Source of the DNA: Actinomycetospora chiangmaiensis DSM 45062
GTDB taxonomy: Bacteria; Actinomycetota; Actinomycetes; Mycobacteriales; Pseudonocardiaceae
Assembly (NCBI RefSeq): GCF_000379625.1
Contig: NZ_KB903217.1
Coordinates: 513,816 to 577,815 of the forward strand
Direction: 5' to 3'
DNA length: 64,000 bases
Part shown: in pieces, positions 42,177 to 49,252 of the stretch
Position numbering within the stretch: position 1 is the stretch's first letter
How the letters are laid out: each line of letters begins with the position of its first letter
Translations under genes and position numbers: made by a program
The notes under the pieces: model-generated
Told to the model about the DNA's origin: nothing
The model's database searches: none
What the model saw: only the letters and a program-made list of their open reading frames with translations

Positions 42177-44171
42177 ATGTTCGCCAGCGTGCTGATCGCC
42201 AACCGGGGCGAGATCGCCGTCCGCATCGCCGCCACCGTGCGCGCCCGCGGGCTGCGCAGCGTCGCCGTCTACACCGACGCCGACGCGTCGTCGCCGCACG
42301 TCGCAGCGGCCGACGTGGCGGTCCGCGTCGGGAACTACCTCGACGGGGAGGCGATCGTCGCGGCCGGGCGACGGGTCGGCGCGCAGGCGGTCCACCCGGG
42401 CTACGGCTTCCTCGCCGAGAACGCCGCGTTCGCCCGCCGGGTGGCCGACGCCGGCATGACGTGGATCGGGCCGCCCCCGAGCGCCATCGAGACGATGGGC
42501 GACAAGATCTCGGCGAAGGCCGCCGTCGAGCCGGCCGGGGTCCCGCTCGTGCCCGGCAGCTCCGAGAAGGGGCTCACCGACGCCGAGCTCGCCGAGGCCG
42601 CGCGCGCCACCGGCTTCCCCGTGCTGCTCAAGCCCAGCGCCGGGGGCGGCGGCAAGGGCATGCACGTCGTCGAGCGGGCCGAGGACCTCGACGATGCGCT
42701 CGCGGCCGCCCGGCGTGAGGCCCGCGGCTCCTTCGGCGACGACACGCTGCTGCTCGAGCGGTACGTGACGAACCCGCGCCACGTCGAGATCCAGGTCCTC
42801 GCCGACACCCACGGCGCCGTCGTCCACCTCGGCGAACGCGAGTGCTCGCTGCAGCGCCGCCACCAGAAGGTCGTCGAGGAGGCGCCGTCGGCGGTGCTCG
42901 ACGCGACGCAGCGCGCGGCCATGGGCCGCGCCGCGGTCGACGCCGCGAAGGCCTGCGGGTACGTCGGCGCCGGGACCGTCGAGTTCGTGACGAACGCCGA
43001 CGCGAGCGAGTTCTTCTTCCTCGAGATGAACACCCGGCTGCAGGTCGAGCACCCGGTCACCGAGGAGGTCGTGCGGGTCCGCGGTGGCCGGCTGGACCTC
43101 GTCGCCGAGCAGCTGCGCATCGCCGCGGGCGAACCGCTGGGTTACGACCAGGACGACGTGACGCTCGAGGGCCACGCCGTCGAGGTCCGTCTCTACGCCG
43201 AGGACCCGGCGCGCGGCTTCCTCCCCACGGGCGGGCGCATCCTGGGGCTCGACTGGCCGGCGGGGGACGCGGCGGAGCGGAGCTCGACGCAGGTGACGGG
43301 GGCGCGGGTCGACGCGGGCGTGCAGGTCGGCCAGGAGGTCGGCAGCGCCTACGACCCGATGCTCGCCAAGATCATCGCCGCGGGCGCCGACCGCGCCGAG
43401 GCCCTCGACCGGCTCGACGAGGCCCTCGCCCGCACGACGGTGCTCGGTGTGACCACCAACCTCGCCTGGCTGCGCACGCTCCTCGCCGACGACGACGTCC
43501 GCGCGGGCCGGCTCGACACCGGCCTCATCGCGCGCCTCGGCGTGCCCGAGCAGCAGGTTCCCGACGACGTCGTGGTCGCCGCCGCGCTCGCCGGCCTCCT
43601 GCGCCTGCCCGAATCCGACGACCCGTTCACCACGCTCGGCGGCTGGCGGCTCGGCGGCGAGCCCGCGCCTGCGCGCTGGACGCTGGTGCCGCTGGGGGAG
43701 AAGGACACGACGTTCGACGTCGCCCTGCGCGGCCGTCCCGACGACGCCACGGTGACCCTCGGGGACGGCCAGGCGCGACCCGTCGTCGGGACGAGCACCG
43801 GGGACGGCCTGGTGACGACGCTGGACGGGGTCACCCGGCGCTACCGGACCGCCGTGGCGGACGGGGTCCTGTGGATCTCCCGGGACGGCGGGACGTGGGC
43901 GCTGCGCGAGCAGGAGCGGCTGGCCGCGGCGCGGACCGCGCAGGCCTCCGACGGCACCGTCACGAGCCCGATGCCGGGCACCGTCACCGTCGTCGAGGTC
44001 GAACTCCACCAGCCGGTCGACGCCGGGCAGCGGCTCGTCGTCGTCGAGGCCATGAAGATGGAGCACGTGCTCACCGCGCCGGTCGCCGGCACGGTGACCG
44101 AGCTCCCCGCGAGAACCGGGGCGACCGTCGCACTCGACGCGCCCCTCGTGACCGTCACACCGCAGGAGTGA
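42177..44171 (+). CDS. accA1: methylcrotonyl-CoA carboxylase-type biotin carboxylase/carrier (alpha)
   Basis: 664 aa. Biotin carboxylase domain 1-450 (IANRGEIAVRI, ATP-grasp KPSAGGGGKGM, FLEMNTRLQVEH, YDPMLAK), then a linker and C-terminal biotinyl domain with AMKM (biotin Lys627). Pairs with AccD1. ATG 42177 with GAGAGGA. Residues 363-371 (GDAAERSST) are an insertion not expected in the family and match the accD1 micro-insert. The stop overlaps the fadE start region. Confidence 0.93.
   Translation: MFASVLIANRGEIAVRIAATVRARGLRSVAVYTDADASSPHVAAADVAVRVGNYLDGEAIVAAGRRVGAQAVHPGYGFLAENAAFARRVADAGMTWIGPPPSAIETMGDKISAKAAVEPAGVPLVPGSSEKGLTDAELAEAARATGFPVLLKPSAGGGGKGMHVVERAEDLDDALAAARREARGSFGDDTLLLERYVTNPRHVEIQVLADTHGAVVHLGERECSLQRRHQKVVEEAPSAVLDATQRAAMGRAAVDAAKACGYVGAGTVEFVTNADASEFFFLEMNTRLQVEHPVTEEVVRVRGGRLDLVAEQLRIAAGEPLGYDQDDVTLEGHAVEVRLYAEDPARGFLPTGGRILGLDWPAGDAAERSSTQVTGARVDAGVQVGQEVGSAYDPMLAKIIAAGADRAEALDRLDEALARTTVLGVTTNLAWLRTLLADDDVRAGRLDTGLIARLGVPEQQVPDDVVVAAALAGLLRLPESDDPFTTLGGWRLGGEPAPARWTLVPLGEKDTTFDVALRGRPDDATVTLGDGQARPVVGTSTGDGLVTTLDGVTRRYRTAVADGVLWISRDGGTWALREQERLAAARTAQASDGTVTSPMPGTVTVVEVELHQPVDAGQRLVVVEAMKMEHVLTAPVAGTVTELPARTGATVALDAPLVTVTPQE
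43265..43286 (+). repeat. GC micro-insert, second copy
   Basis: Matches 40561-40582 at 20 of 22 bases and is read in the same frame, giving DAAERSST just before the VDAGV-x-x-G-QEV segment of the biotin carboxylase domain. Inserted in a surface loop between conserved blocks. Confidence 0.5.
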
Positions 44172-44173
44172 TG

Positions 44174-45313
44174 ATGCAGCTGTCGCCCGAGCACGAGGAC
44201 CTCCGCCGGACCGTCGAGGACTTCGCCCAGAAGGAGGTCGCGCCGGTCATCGGGGACTACTACATCCGCGAGGAGTTCCCGTACGACCTCGTCGCGACGA
44301 TGGGCGAGATGGGCCTGTTCGGCCTGCCGGTGCCCGAGGAGCACGGCGGCATGGGCGGCGACTACGTCGCGCTGTGCGTTGCGCTCGAGGAGCTCGGCCG
44401 GGTCGACCAGTCGGTCGCGATCACCCTCGAGGCGGGCGTCTCGCTGGGGATCATGCCGCTGGTGCGGTTCGGGTCCGACGAGCAGAAGCAGCGCTGGCTG
44501 CCCGACCTCGCGGCCGGTCGAACCCTCGGCGGGTTCGGGCTCACCGAGGCCGGCGGCGGCTCCGACGCCGGGGCGACGAGGACGACGGCGAAGCAGGACG
44601 ACGGCGACTGGGTCATCAACGGCTCGAAGGCCTTCATCACCAACTCCGGCACCCGCATCACCTCGCACGTCACGGTCACCGCGGTCACCGGGCAGACCGC
44701 GGGCAAGCGCGAGATCTCCGCGATCCTCGTGCCGAGCGGCACCGCGGGGTTCACCGTCGCACCCAGCTACTCGAAGGTCGGCTGGAACGCCTCGGACACC
44801 CACGAGCTGGCGTTCGACGACTGCCGCGTGCCCGAGGAGAACCTCGTCGGGCAGCGGGGCAAGGGCTTCGCGCAGTTCCTGTCGATCCTCGACGAGGGGC
44901 GGGTCGCGATCGCCGCGCTCGCCACCGGGGCGGCCCAGGGCTGTGTCGACGAGTCGGTCCGCTACGCCCGCGAGCGCCAGGCGTTCGGGGCGGCCATCGG
45001 CACCTACCAGGCCATCCAGTTCAAGATCGCCGAGATGGAGGCGCGCGCCGTCACGTCCCGCCTGGCCTGGCAGCACGCGGCCGAGAAGATGGCCGCCGGC
45101 GTGCCGTTCACGAAGGAGGCGGCGATCGCCAAGCTCGTCTCCTCCAACGCCGCGATGGACAACGCTCGCGACGCGACGCAGATCTTCGGCGGCTACGGGT
45201 TCATGAACGAGTACCCGGTGGCCCGCCAGTACCGCGACTCGAAGATCCTCGAGATCGGCGAGGGCACCTCCGAGGTGCAGAAGATGCTGATCGCGAAGCG
45301 TCTGGGGCTCTAG
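44174..45313 (+). CDS. acyl-CoA dehydrogenase (FadE19/isovaleryl type)
   Basis: 379 aa. FLTEAGGGSDAGATRTTA-like FGLTEAGGGSDAGA, KAFITNSGTRI, then ARERQAFGAAIGTYQAIQFK and the end IGEGTSEVQKM, with the catalytic Glu363 of the SCAD/MCAD position. Third gene of accD1-accA1-fadE as in mycobacterial leucine catabolism, where it makes the enoyl-CoA carboxylated by AccA1/AccD1. ATG 44174 has AGGAG five bases upstream; ATG 44171, overlapping the accA1 stop, is possible. Confidence 0.9.
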   Translation: MQLSPEHEDLRRTVEDFAQKEVAPVIGDYYIREEFPYDLVATMGEMGLFGLPVPEEHGGMGGDYVALCVALEELGRVDQSVAITLEAGVSLGIMPLVRFGSDEQKQRWLPDLAAGRTLGGFGLTEAGGGSDAGATRTTAKQDDGDWVINGSKAFITNSGTRITSHVTVTAVTGQTAGKREISAILVPSGTAGFTVAPSYSKVGWNASDTHELAFDDCRVPEENLVGQRGKGFAQFLSILDEGRVAIAALATGAAQGCVDESVRYARERQAFGAAIGTYQAIQFKIAEMEARAVTSRLAWQHAAEKMAAGVPFTKEAAIAKLVSSNAAMDNARDATQIFGGYGFMNEYPVARQYRDSKILEIGEGTSEVQKMLIAKRLGL

Positions 45314-45320
45314 CCGTCGC

Positions 45321-45370
45321 CACGAACGGCCCGTTCGTCATGGTCGATCGTGACGAACGGGCCGTTCGTG
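45321..45370. terminator. perfect 20-bp-arm palindrome after fadE
   Basis: Arms 45321-45340 and 45351-45370 are exact complements around ten bases. Each arm is itself palindromic (ACGAACGG-C-CCGTTCGT). It begins 8 bp past the fadE stop and ends 3 bp before the stop of the convergent gene, so it fits a bidirectional terminator. Confidence 0.7.
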
Positions 45371-45373
45371 CGG

Positions 45374-45874
45374 TCAGGGGGCCTCGACCGGCGCGACGTC
45401 CTGGGTCCGGGTGCCGAGACGGGTGGCCGAGGTGCTCCCCGACGACAGGTCCACCGCGCGGCTCGCGGCGAGGAGACCGATCTCGGGCATCGCGCCGTAG
45501 ATCGTCTCCCACTGCCCGGCGGACACGCGGTAGGTCTCGTGGAAGATGCCGACCGAGTCCGGCGACGTCCGGGCGGCCCGGTTGAACGCGCGCCACGCCG
45601 GGAGGTGCTCGGCCTCCGCGTTGCGCGCGTACGCCTCGAGGTGCTCGTAGGAGCGCCAGTACTGCACGACGGCGGGCCCGCCGAACATCCAGCCGGCGTG
45701 GGCCTGCAGCATGCCCATCCCCGGGTGCCGCGCCAGTTCGCGCAGCATGCGGGGCATCGCCCGGAACACGGGGAGCCAGGCGCGGACGTCGGTCCAGCGG
45801 TTGATGTGGGTGCCGATCAGGAAGACGACGAAGTCGCCCTCGATGTCGGCGCTGCGACGGACGTAGGCACTCAT
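45374..45874 (-). CDS. DUF4188 protein
   Basis: 166 aa dimeric alpha-beta barrel-like protein: VFLIGTHINRWTDVRAWLPV, then MLQAHAGWMFGGPAVVQYWR and FHETYRV, the DUF4188 pattern. Related proteins are annotated as monooxygenase-like, but no activity is established. ATG with GGAGGT upstream, overlapping the stop of the DUF2834 gene (ATGA). Third gene of a MerR-controlled operon. Confidence 0.83.
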   Translation of the reverse strand: MSAYVRRSADIEGDFVVFLIGTHINRWTDVRAWLPVFRAMPRMLRELARHPGMGMLQAHAGWMFGGPAVVQYWRSYEHLEAYARNAEAEHLPAWRAFNRAARTSPDSVGIFHETYRVSAGQWETIYGAMPEIGLLAASRAVDLSSGSTSATRLGTRTQDVAPVEAP

Positions 45875-46191
45875 GCCGGGACCTCCGAGAGGGAACGCGA
45901 ACGGTCGCGCAGGAACAGGAACAGCGGGAAGACGAAGGCGACGGCGATCGCCGCACTGCCGACGACGAGCAGGACGAGCGACCAGGTCGGCCACCCCAGG
46001 CGCCGGCCCTCGACGACCATGAACACGCAGGCCGCGAGACCGGCCACGAGGATGTCGACCGCGGCCGACGAGCTCGCGGCGTTCGCGAACCACCCGGCGA
46101 GGTAGTCCTCGCCCGCGGCCATCGAGGCGAGGTTGAACCACCAGGTCCCGACGAGTCCGACCAGCGAGAGCGCGAGGTAGACGTACCTCAT
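45871..46191 (-). CDS. DUF2834 membrane protein
   Basis: 106 aa. Three hydrophobic helices (about 2-22, 42-62, 72-95), YVYLALSLVGLVGTWWFN at the start and a Phe/Leu-rich end; fits DUF2834. Function unknown. ATG 46191 overlaps the preceding stop (4 bp), so the three genes of this operon are translationally coupled. Confidence 0.78.
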   Translation of the reverse strand: MRYVYLALSLVGLVGTWWFNLASMAAGEDYLAGWFANAASSSAAVDILVAGLAACVFMVVEGRRLGWPTWSLVLLVVGSAAIAVAFVFPLFLFLRDRSRSLSEVPA

Positions 46192-47144
46192 GCCGCCACC
46201 GCCTCGCGGACGGACGGGCGCGGGCCGCGGGCGAGCACGGTGCCGACGGCGAGGGCGGTCGCGACGACGAGGCCTCCCACGACCGCCAGGGTCACGGCAT
46301 CCGGGGCGAACAGCGGCTGCGCCCGGAGGGCCTGCCAGGTCAGCAGGAGCGTGAGCCCGGTCCAGGCCGCGGCGGCCACCATCACCAGCCGGACCCGCAC
46401 CGTCTCGTCGCGCAGCGCCGGGACGCGCGACGCGAGGAGCAGCAGCCCGAGCGCCACCAACGGCACGACCTGCAGGCCGTGCAGCCCGACGAAGTGCCCG
46501 ACACGCAGGTCGCCGCCGGTGGTCGACCACCCGAGCAGGGCGAGGCCCGGCCCGCCGTCGGGGACACCGACCGCGTGCGCTCCCGCCATCGGCATCCCGC
46601 GGCCGGCCTTCGCCGCGGCGATCTGGTAGCCGCTCGGGCTCGTCATGAGGAAGGCGACGGCCATGCCGAGCAGGGAGACGAGGAGCCCGAGACGGACGCC
46701 CCACGCGATCGACGGGGTGAGCGACCGCTCGCGCAGGAGCGTCACCGCGATCACGAGGTTCGCCACCCAGAGCACCGCGATCGACGAGCCCATCACCGCC
46801 CACACCGCCGTGTCGAACGGGGTGGCGACGTCGAAGTGGCTCGCCCGGCCCCGGACCACCTGGCCGACGATCGCGATCATCTCGATCGTCGAGGTCACGG
46901 CGACCACGGTGGCCGCGACGGAGGCGATCCGGTGGGCCCGCTCACCGCGGACGAGCGACACCATCCAGGCCAGCGTCGGCGCGTACAGCACGAAGCTGAC
47001 CGAGAACTTGAGCGGCTTGGCCCAGATCGGTGCGCCGCCGAGCACCCGGGGGTCGAGCAGGAGCCCCGCCACGCAGACCGGCGCCAGCAGCACCATGGCG
47101 CCGGCGAAGACGAGGAGGGGTCGGTTCCAGGTTCGCACGGTCAT
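46188..47144 (-). CDS. multi-pass membrane protein, MerR-controlled
   Basis: 318 aa, about eight membrane helices. Recognisable segment: APIWAKPLKFSVSFVLYAPT, then GHFVGLHGLQVVPL, where two histidines lie in a helix. No family function known to me. ATG 47144 chosen; ribosome site poor (GTGGGGG). First gene of an operon with DUF2834 and DUF4188 genes, divergent from a MerR gene. Confidence 0.78.
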   Translation of the reverse strand: MTVRTWNRPLLVFAGAMVLLAPVCVAGLLLDPRVLGGAPIWAKPLKFSVSFVLYAPTLAWMVSLVRGERAHRIASVAATVVAVTSTIEMIAIVGQVVRGRASHFDVATPFDTAVWAVMGSSIAVLWVANLVIAVTLLRERSLTPSIAWGVRLGLLVSLLGMAVAFLMTSPSGYQIAAAKAGRGMPMAGAHAVGVPDGGPGLALLGWSTTGGDLRVGHFVGLHGLQVVPLVALGLLLLASRVPALRDETVRVRLVMVAAAAWTGLTLLLTWQALRAQPLFAPDAVTLAVVGGLVVATALAVGTVLARGPRPSVREAVAA

Positions 47145-47154
47145 CCCCCACACT

Positions 47155-47197
47155 GGATAGTTCAGCTGTCCGGTGACTATGGACAGTAGAGCTATCC
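47155..47197. promoter_or_regulatory. MerR-type nested operator
   Basis: GGATAG (47155-47160) pairs with CTATCC (47192-47197), and inside them CTGTCC (47166-47171) pairs with GGACAG (47181-47186). The symmetric 43-bp element fills the gap between the divergent membrane-protein and MerR genes, where a MerR regulator would bend the promoter. Confidence 0.65.
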
Positions 47198-47225
47198 GTA
47201 CCGGATGTCCAGCGAGAGGAGACGG

Positions 47226-47879
47226 ATGAGGGTCGGCGAGCTGAGCCGGCGCAGTGGCGTGAGCGTCGCGTCGATCAAGTACTACCTGCGGGAGGGGCTG
47301 CTGCCGGCCGGCGAGCGGACCAGCCCGAACCAGGCCTCGTACGACGACGGGCACCTGCGGCGGCTGCGGATGATCCGCGCGTTGATCGACGTCGGGGGCC
47401 TGTCCGTCGTCGCGACCCGCGACGTGCTCGCCGCCGTCGACGACCCCGACCTCCCGCTGTTCGAGGCGCTCGGCCGGGCCTCCGGCACCACGACGGCGGC
47501 GCCCGTCCCGCCGGAGGAGCCGGACGAGGCCTGGACCGCGGCCGCGCGGATGCTCGCCGAGCACGTCGACGAGCGGGGCTGGCAGGTCTCGGCGGAGAAC
47601 CCGGCCTGGCACAGCGCGGTCGGCGTCCTCGCCACCTACCTCCGGCTCGGCGACGGCGACCTCGCCCGCCAGCTCGGGCTCTACATGCGCACGATGGAGG
47701 AGGTCGCGGAGCGCGAGGTGGCCGCCGTCGTGGAGCGGGGCGACCGGGCGCGGACGGTGGAGGGCGTCGTCGTCGGGACCGTCCTGGGCGACACCCTCAT
47801 CGCCGCGGTCCGGCGGCTCGCGCAGCAGGACCGGTCGCTGCGGCTCCTCGGGGAAGCGCCGACCCATCCGCGGGGTTAG
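47226..47879 (+). CDS. MerR-family regulator
   Basis: 217 aa. N-terminal winged helix MRVGELSRRSGVSVASIKYY, LREGLLPAGERTSPNQASYD, then a coiled linker and a large C-terminal helical effector domain. No metal-binding Cys pattern, so an organic signal is likely. ATG 47226 chosen with GAGAGGA upstream; ATG 47205 gives seven more residues. Divergent from the membrane operon, which it probably controls. Confidence 0.88.
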   Translation: MRVGELSRRSGVSVASIKYYLREGLLPAGERTSPNQASYDDGHLRRLRMIRALIDVGGLSVVATRDVLAAVDDPDLPLFEALGRASGTTTAAPVPPEEPDEAWTAAARMLAEHVDERGWQVSAENPAWHSAVGVLATYLRLGDGDLARQLGLYMRTMEEVAEREVAAVVERGDRARTVEGVVVGTVLGDTLIAAVRRLAQQDRSLRLLGEAPTHPRG

Positions 47880-47889
47880 CGTCGCGATC

Positions 47890-48780
47890 ATGCCTCAGGC
47901 ACGAATCGACTTCCCGTCCCGCGTCGGCGTCTGGTGGACCAGCGACGCGTGGCGCATCTCCGACGCGACCGACGTCGCCCGCGATCTCGAGGGCATGGGC
48001 TACGGCTCCCTCTGGTACGGCGAGGCCTACGGCAAGGAGAGCCTCACGCAGGCCGGCGCGTTCCTGAACGCGACCGAGCGCCTCGTCGTCGGCACCGGGA
48101 TCGCGAACATCCACGCGCGCGACCCCATCGCCGCGGAGTCCGGCGCCCGCACGCTGACCGCACTGCACCCGGGGCGCTTCGTGCTCGGGCTCGGCGTCTC
48201 GCACGCGCCGCTCGTGGAGCGCGGCCGCGGCGGGACCTACGCCAAGCCGCTCGCGACGATGCGCGACTACCTGCAGCGGATGGACGCCGTGCCCGCCGAG
48301 GTCGAGCCGGACGCCCGGCCGACCCGCGTCATCGCCGCGCTCGGGCCGAAGATGATCGAGCTGTCCGGGAGCGCCGCCGACGGGTCGCACCCCTACCTCG
48401 TGCTGCCGCAGGCGACCGCGGACCAGCGCGAGCGCCTCGGCCCGGACAAGTGGGTCATCTCGGAGCAGGCCGTGGCCCTCGGCGACGAGGAGACCGCGCT
48501 GCGCCGGGCCCACGCCCACCTGGAGATCTACTCCGGCCTGCCGAACTACCGGAACTCGTGGCTGCGCCAGGGCTTCGACGAGTCCGACCTCGTCCGCGGC
48601 GGGTCGGACCGCCTCGCGCGGGCGCTGGTCGGGACCGGCTCGGCCGAGGCGGCCGCCGCGGCGGTCACCGCCCACCTCGACGCGGGCGCCGACCACGTAC
48701 TGATCCAGGCCCTCGGCGACTCGCCCTTCGACGACCCGCGCCCGGCGCTGCGGGAGCTCGCAGAGGCGCTGCGCCTGTGA
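47890..48780 (+). CDS. LLM-class F420-type oxidoreductase
   Basis: 296 aa bacterial luciferase-like barrel protein: VGVWWTSDAWRISDATDVAR, WYGEAYGKES, ERLVVGTGIANIHARDP and HPGRFVLGLGVSHAP are typical of actinobacterial F420-dependent members. Substrate unknown. ATG 47890 ten bases after the MerR stop; a TAGCGT hexamer seven bases before suggests a leaderless promoter as well. The TGA is part of the palindrome that follows. Confidence 0.87.
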   Translation: MPQARIDFPSRVGVWWTSDAWRISDATDVARDLEGMGYGSLWYGEAYGKESLTQAGAFLNATERLVVGTGIANIHARDPIAAESGARTLTALHPGRFVLGLGVSHAPLVERGRGGTYAKPLATMRDYLQRMDAVPAEVEPDARPTRVIAALGPKMIELSGSAADGSHPYLVLPQATADQRERLGPDKWVISEQAVALGDEETALRRAHAHLEIYSGLPNYRNSWLRQGFDESDLVRGGSDRLARALVGTGSAEAAAAAVTAHLDAGADHVLIQALGDSPFDDPRPALRELAEALRL

Positions 48781-48816
48781 GTACTTCTCCGTGCCAGGGC
48801 ACGGAGAAGTACTCAC
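48777..48816. terminator. 40-bp perfect palindrome (family A, copy 2)
   Basis: 19-bp arms GTGAGTACTTCTCCGTGCC and exact complement around AG. Same element as 23031-23070; T in the left arm is C here and A in the right arm is G, so pairing is kept. Overlaps the LLM stop codon and ends 8 bp before the stop of the convergent VOC gene. Confidence 0.75.
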
Positions 48817-48823
48817 GGGCGCG

Positions 48824-49198
48824 TCAGCGCACGTCCCGCCGGATCGGGTGGTCCGGCGGGACCTCGACGAGGACGATCGCCCGGCCGTCGGGGTCGCTGA
48901 TCCAGCACTCGCGCAGACCCCACGGCTCGGTGCGGGTCTCCCGCCGGATCGCGACGCCGGCGGCGCGCAGCGCGGCCTCCTCGGCCTCGACGTCGCGGAC
49001 CTGCAGCCAGATGCCGTCCGGCCCCGACCCGGCGTCGGGAACCCGTCCCGAGACCTCCAGGTAGCCGGTGCCGAGGAAGTAGACGACCCCGCCGGGGAAC
49101 TCACGGGCCACCGCGAGCCCCAGGGTGCCGCCGTAGAAGGACCACGCGACCTCGGGGTCGCGGGGGCGGATCAGGATGCGGCTGGACAGCACCTCCAC
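48824..49198 (-). CDS. VOC/glyoxalase-fold protein
   Basis: 124 aa, two beta-alpha-beta-beta-beta units: ILIRPRDPEVAWSFYGGTLG, VVYFLGTGYLEV, then WLQVRDVEAEEAAL and ISDPDGRAIVLVEVP. Metal-ligand positions resemble Glu near the first strand end and a C-terminal Glu, but ligand set is uncertain. GTG with AAAGGTGG upstream. Divergent from an MFS exporter, which may hint at a resistance role. Confidence 0.83.
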   Translation of the reverse strand: MEVLSSRILIRPRDPEVAWSFYGGTLGLAVAREFPGGVVYFLGTGYLEVSGRVPDAGSGPDGIWLQVRDVEAEEAALRAAGVAIRRETRTEPWGLRECWISDPDGRAIVLVEVPPDHPIRRDVR

Positions 49199-49252
49199 GT
49201 GAGGTCCCACCTTTCGGGATTCGGTCGGCCGGGCGGGGGCATCCTGACCGGC

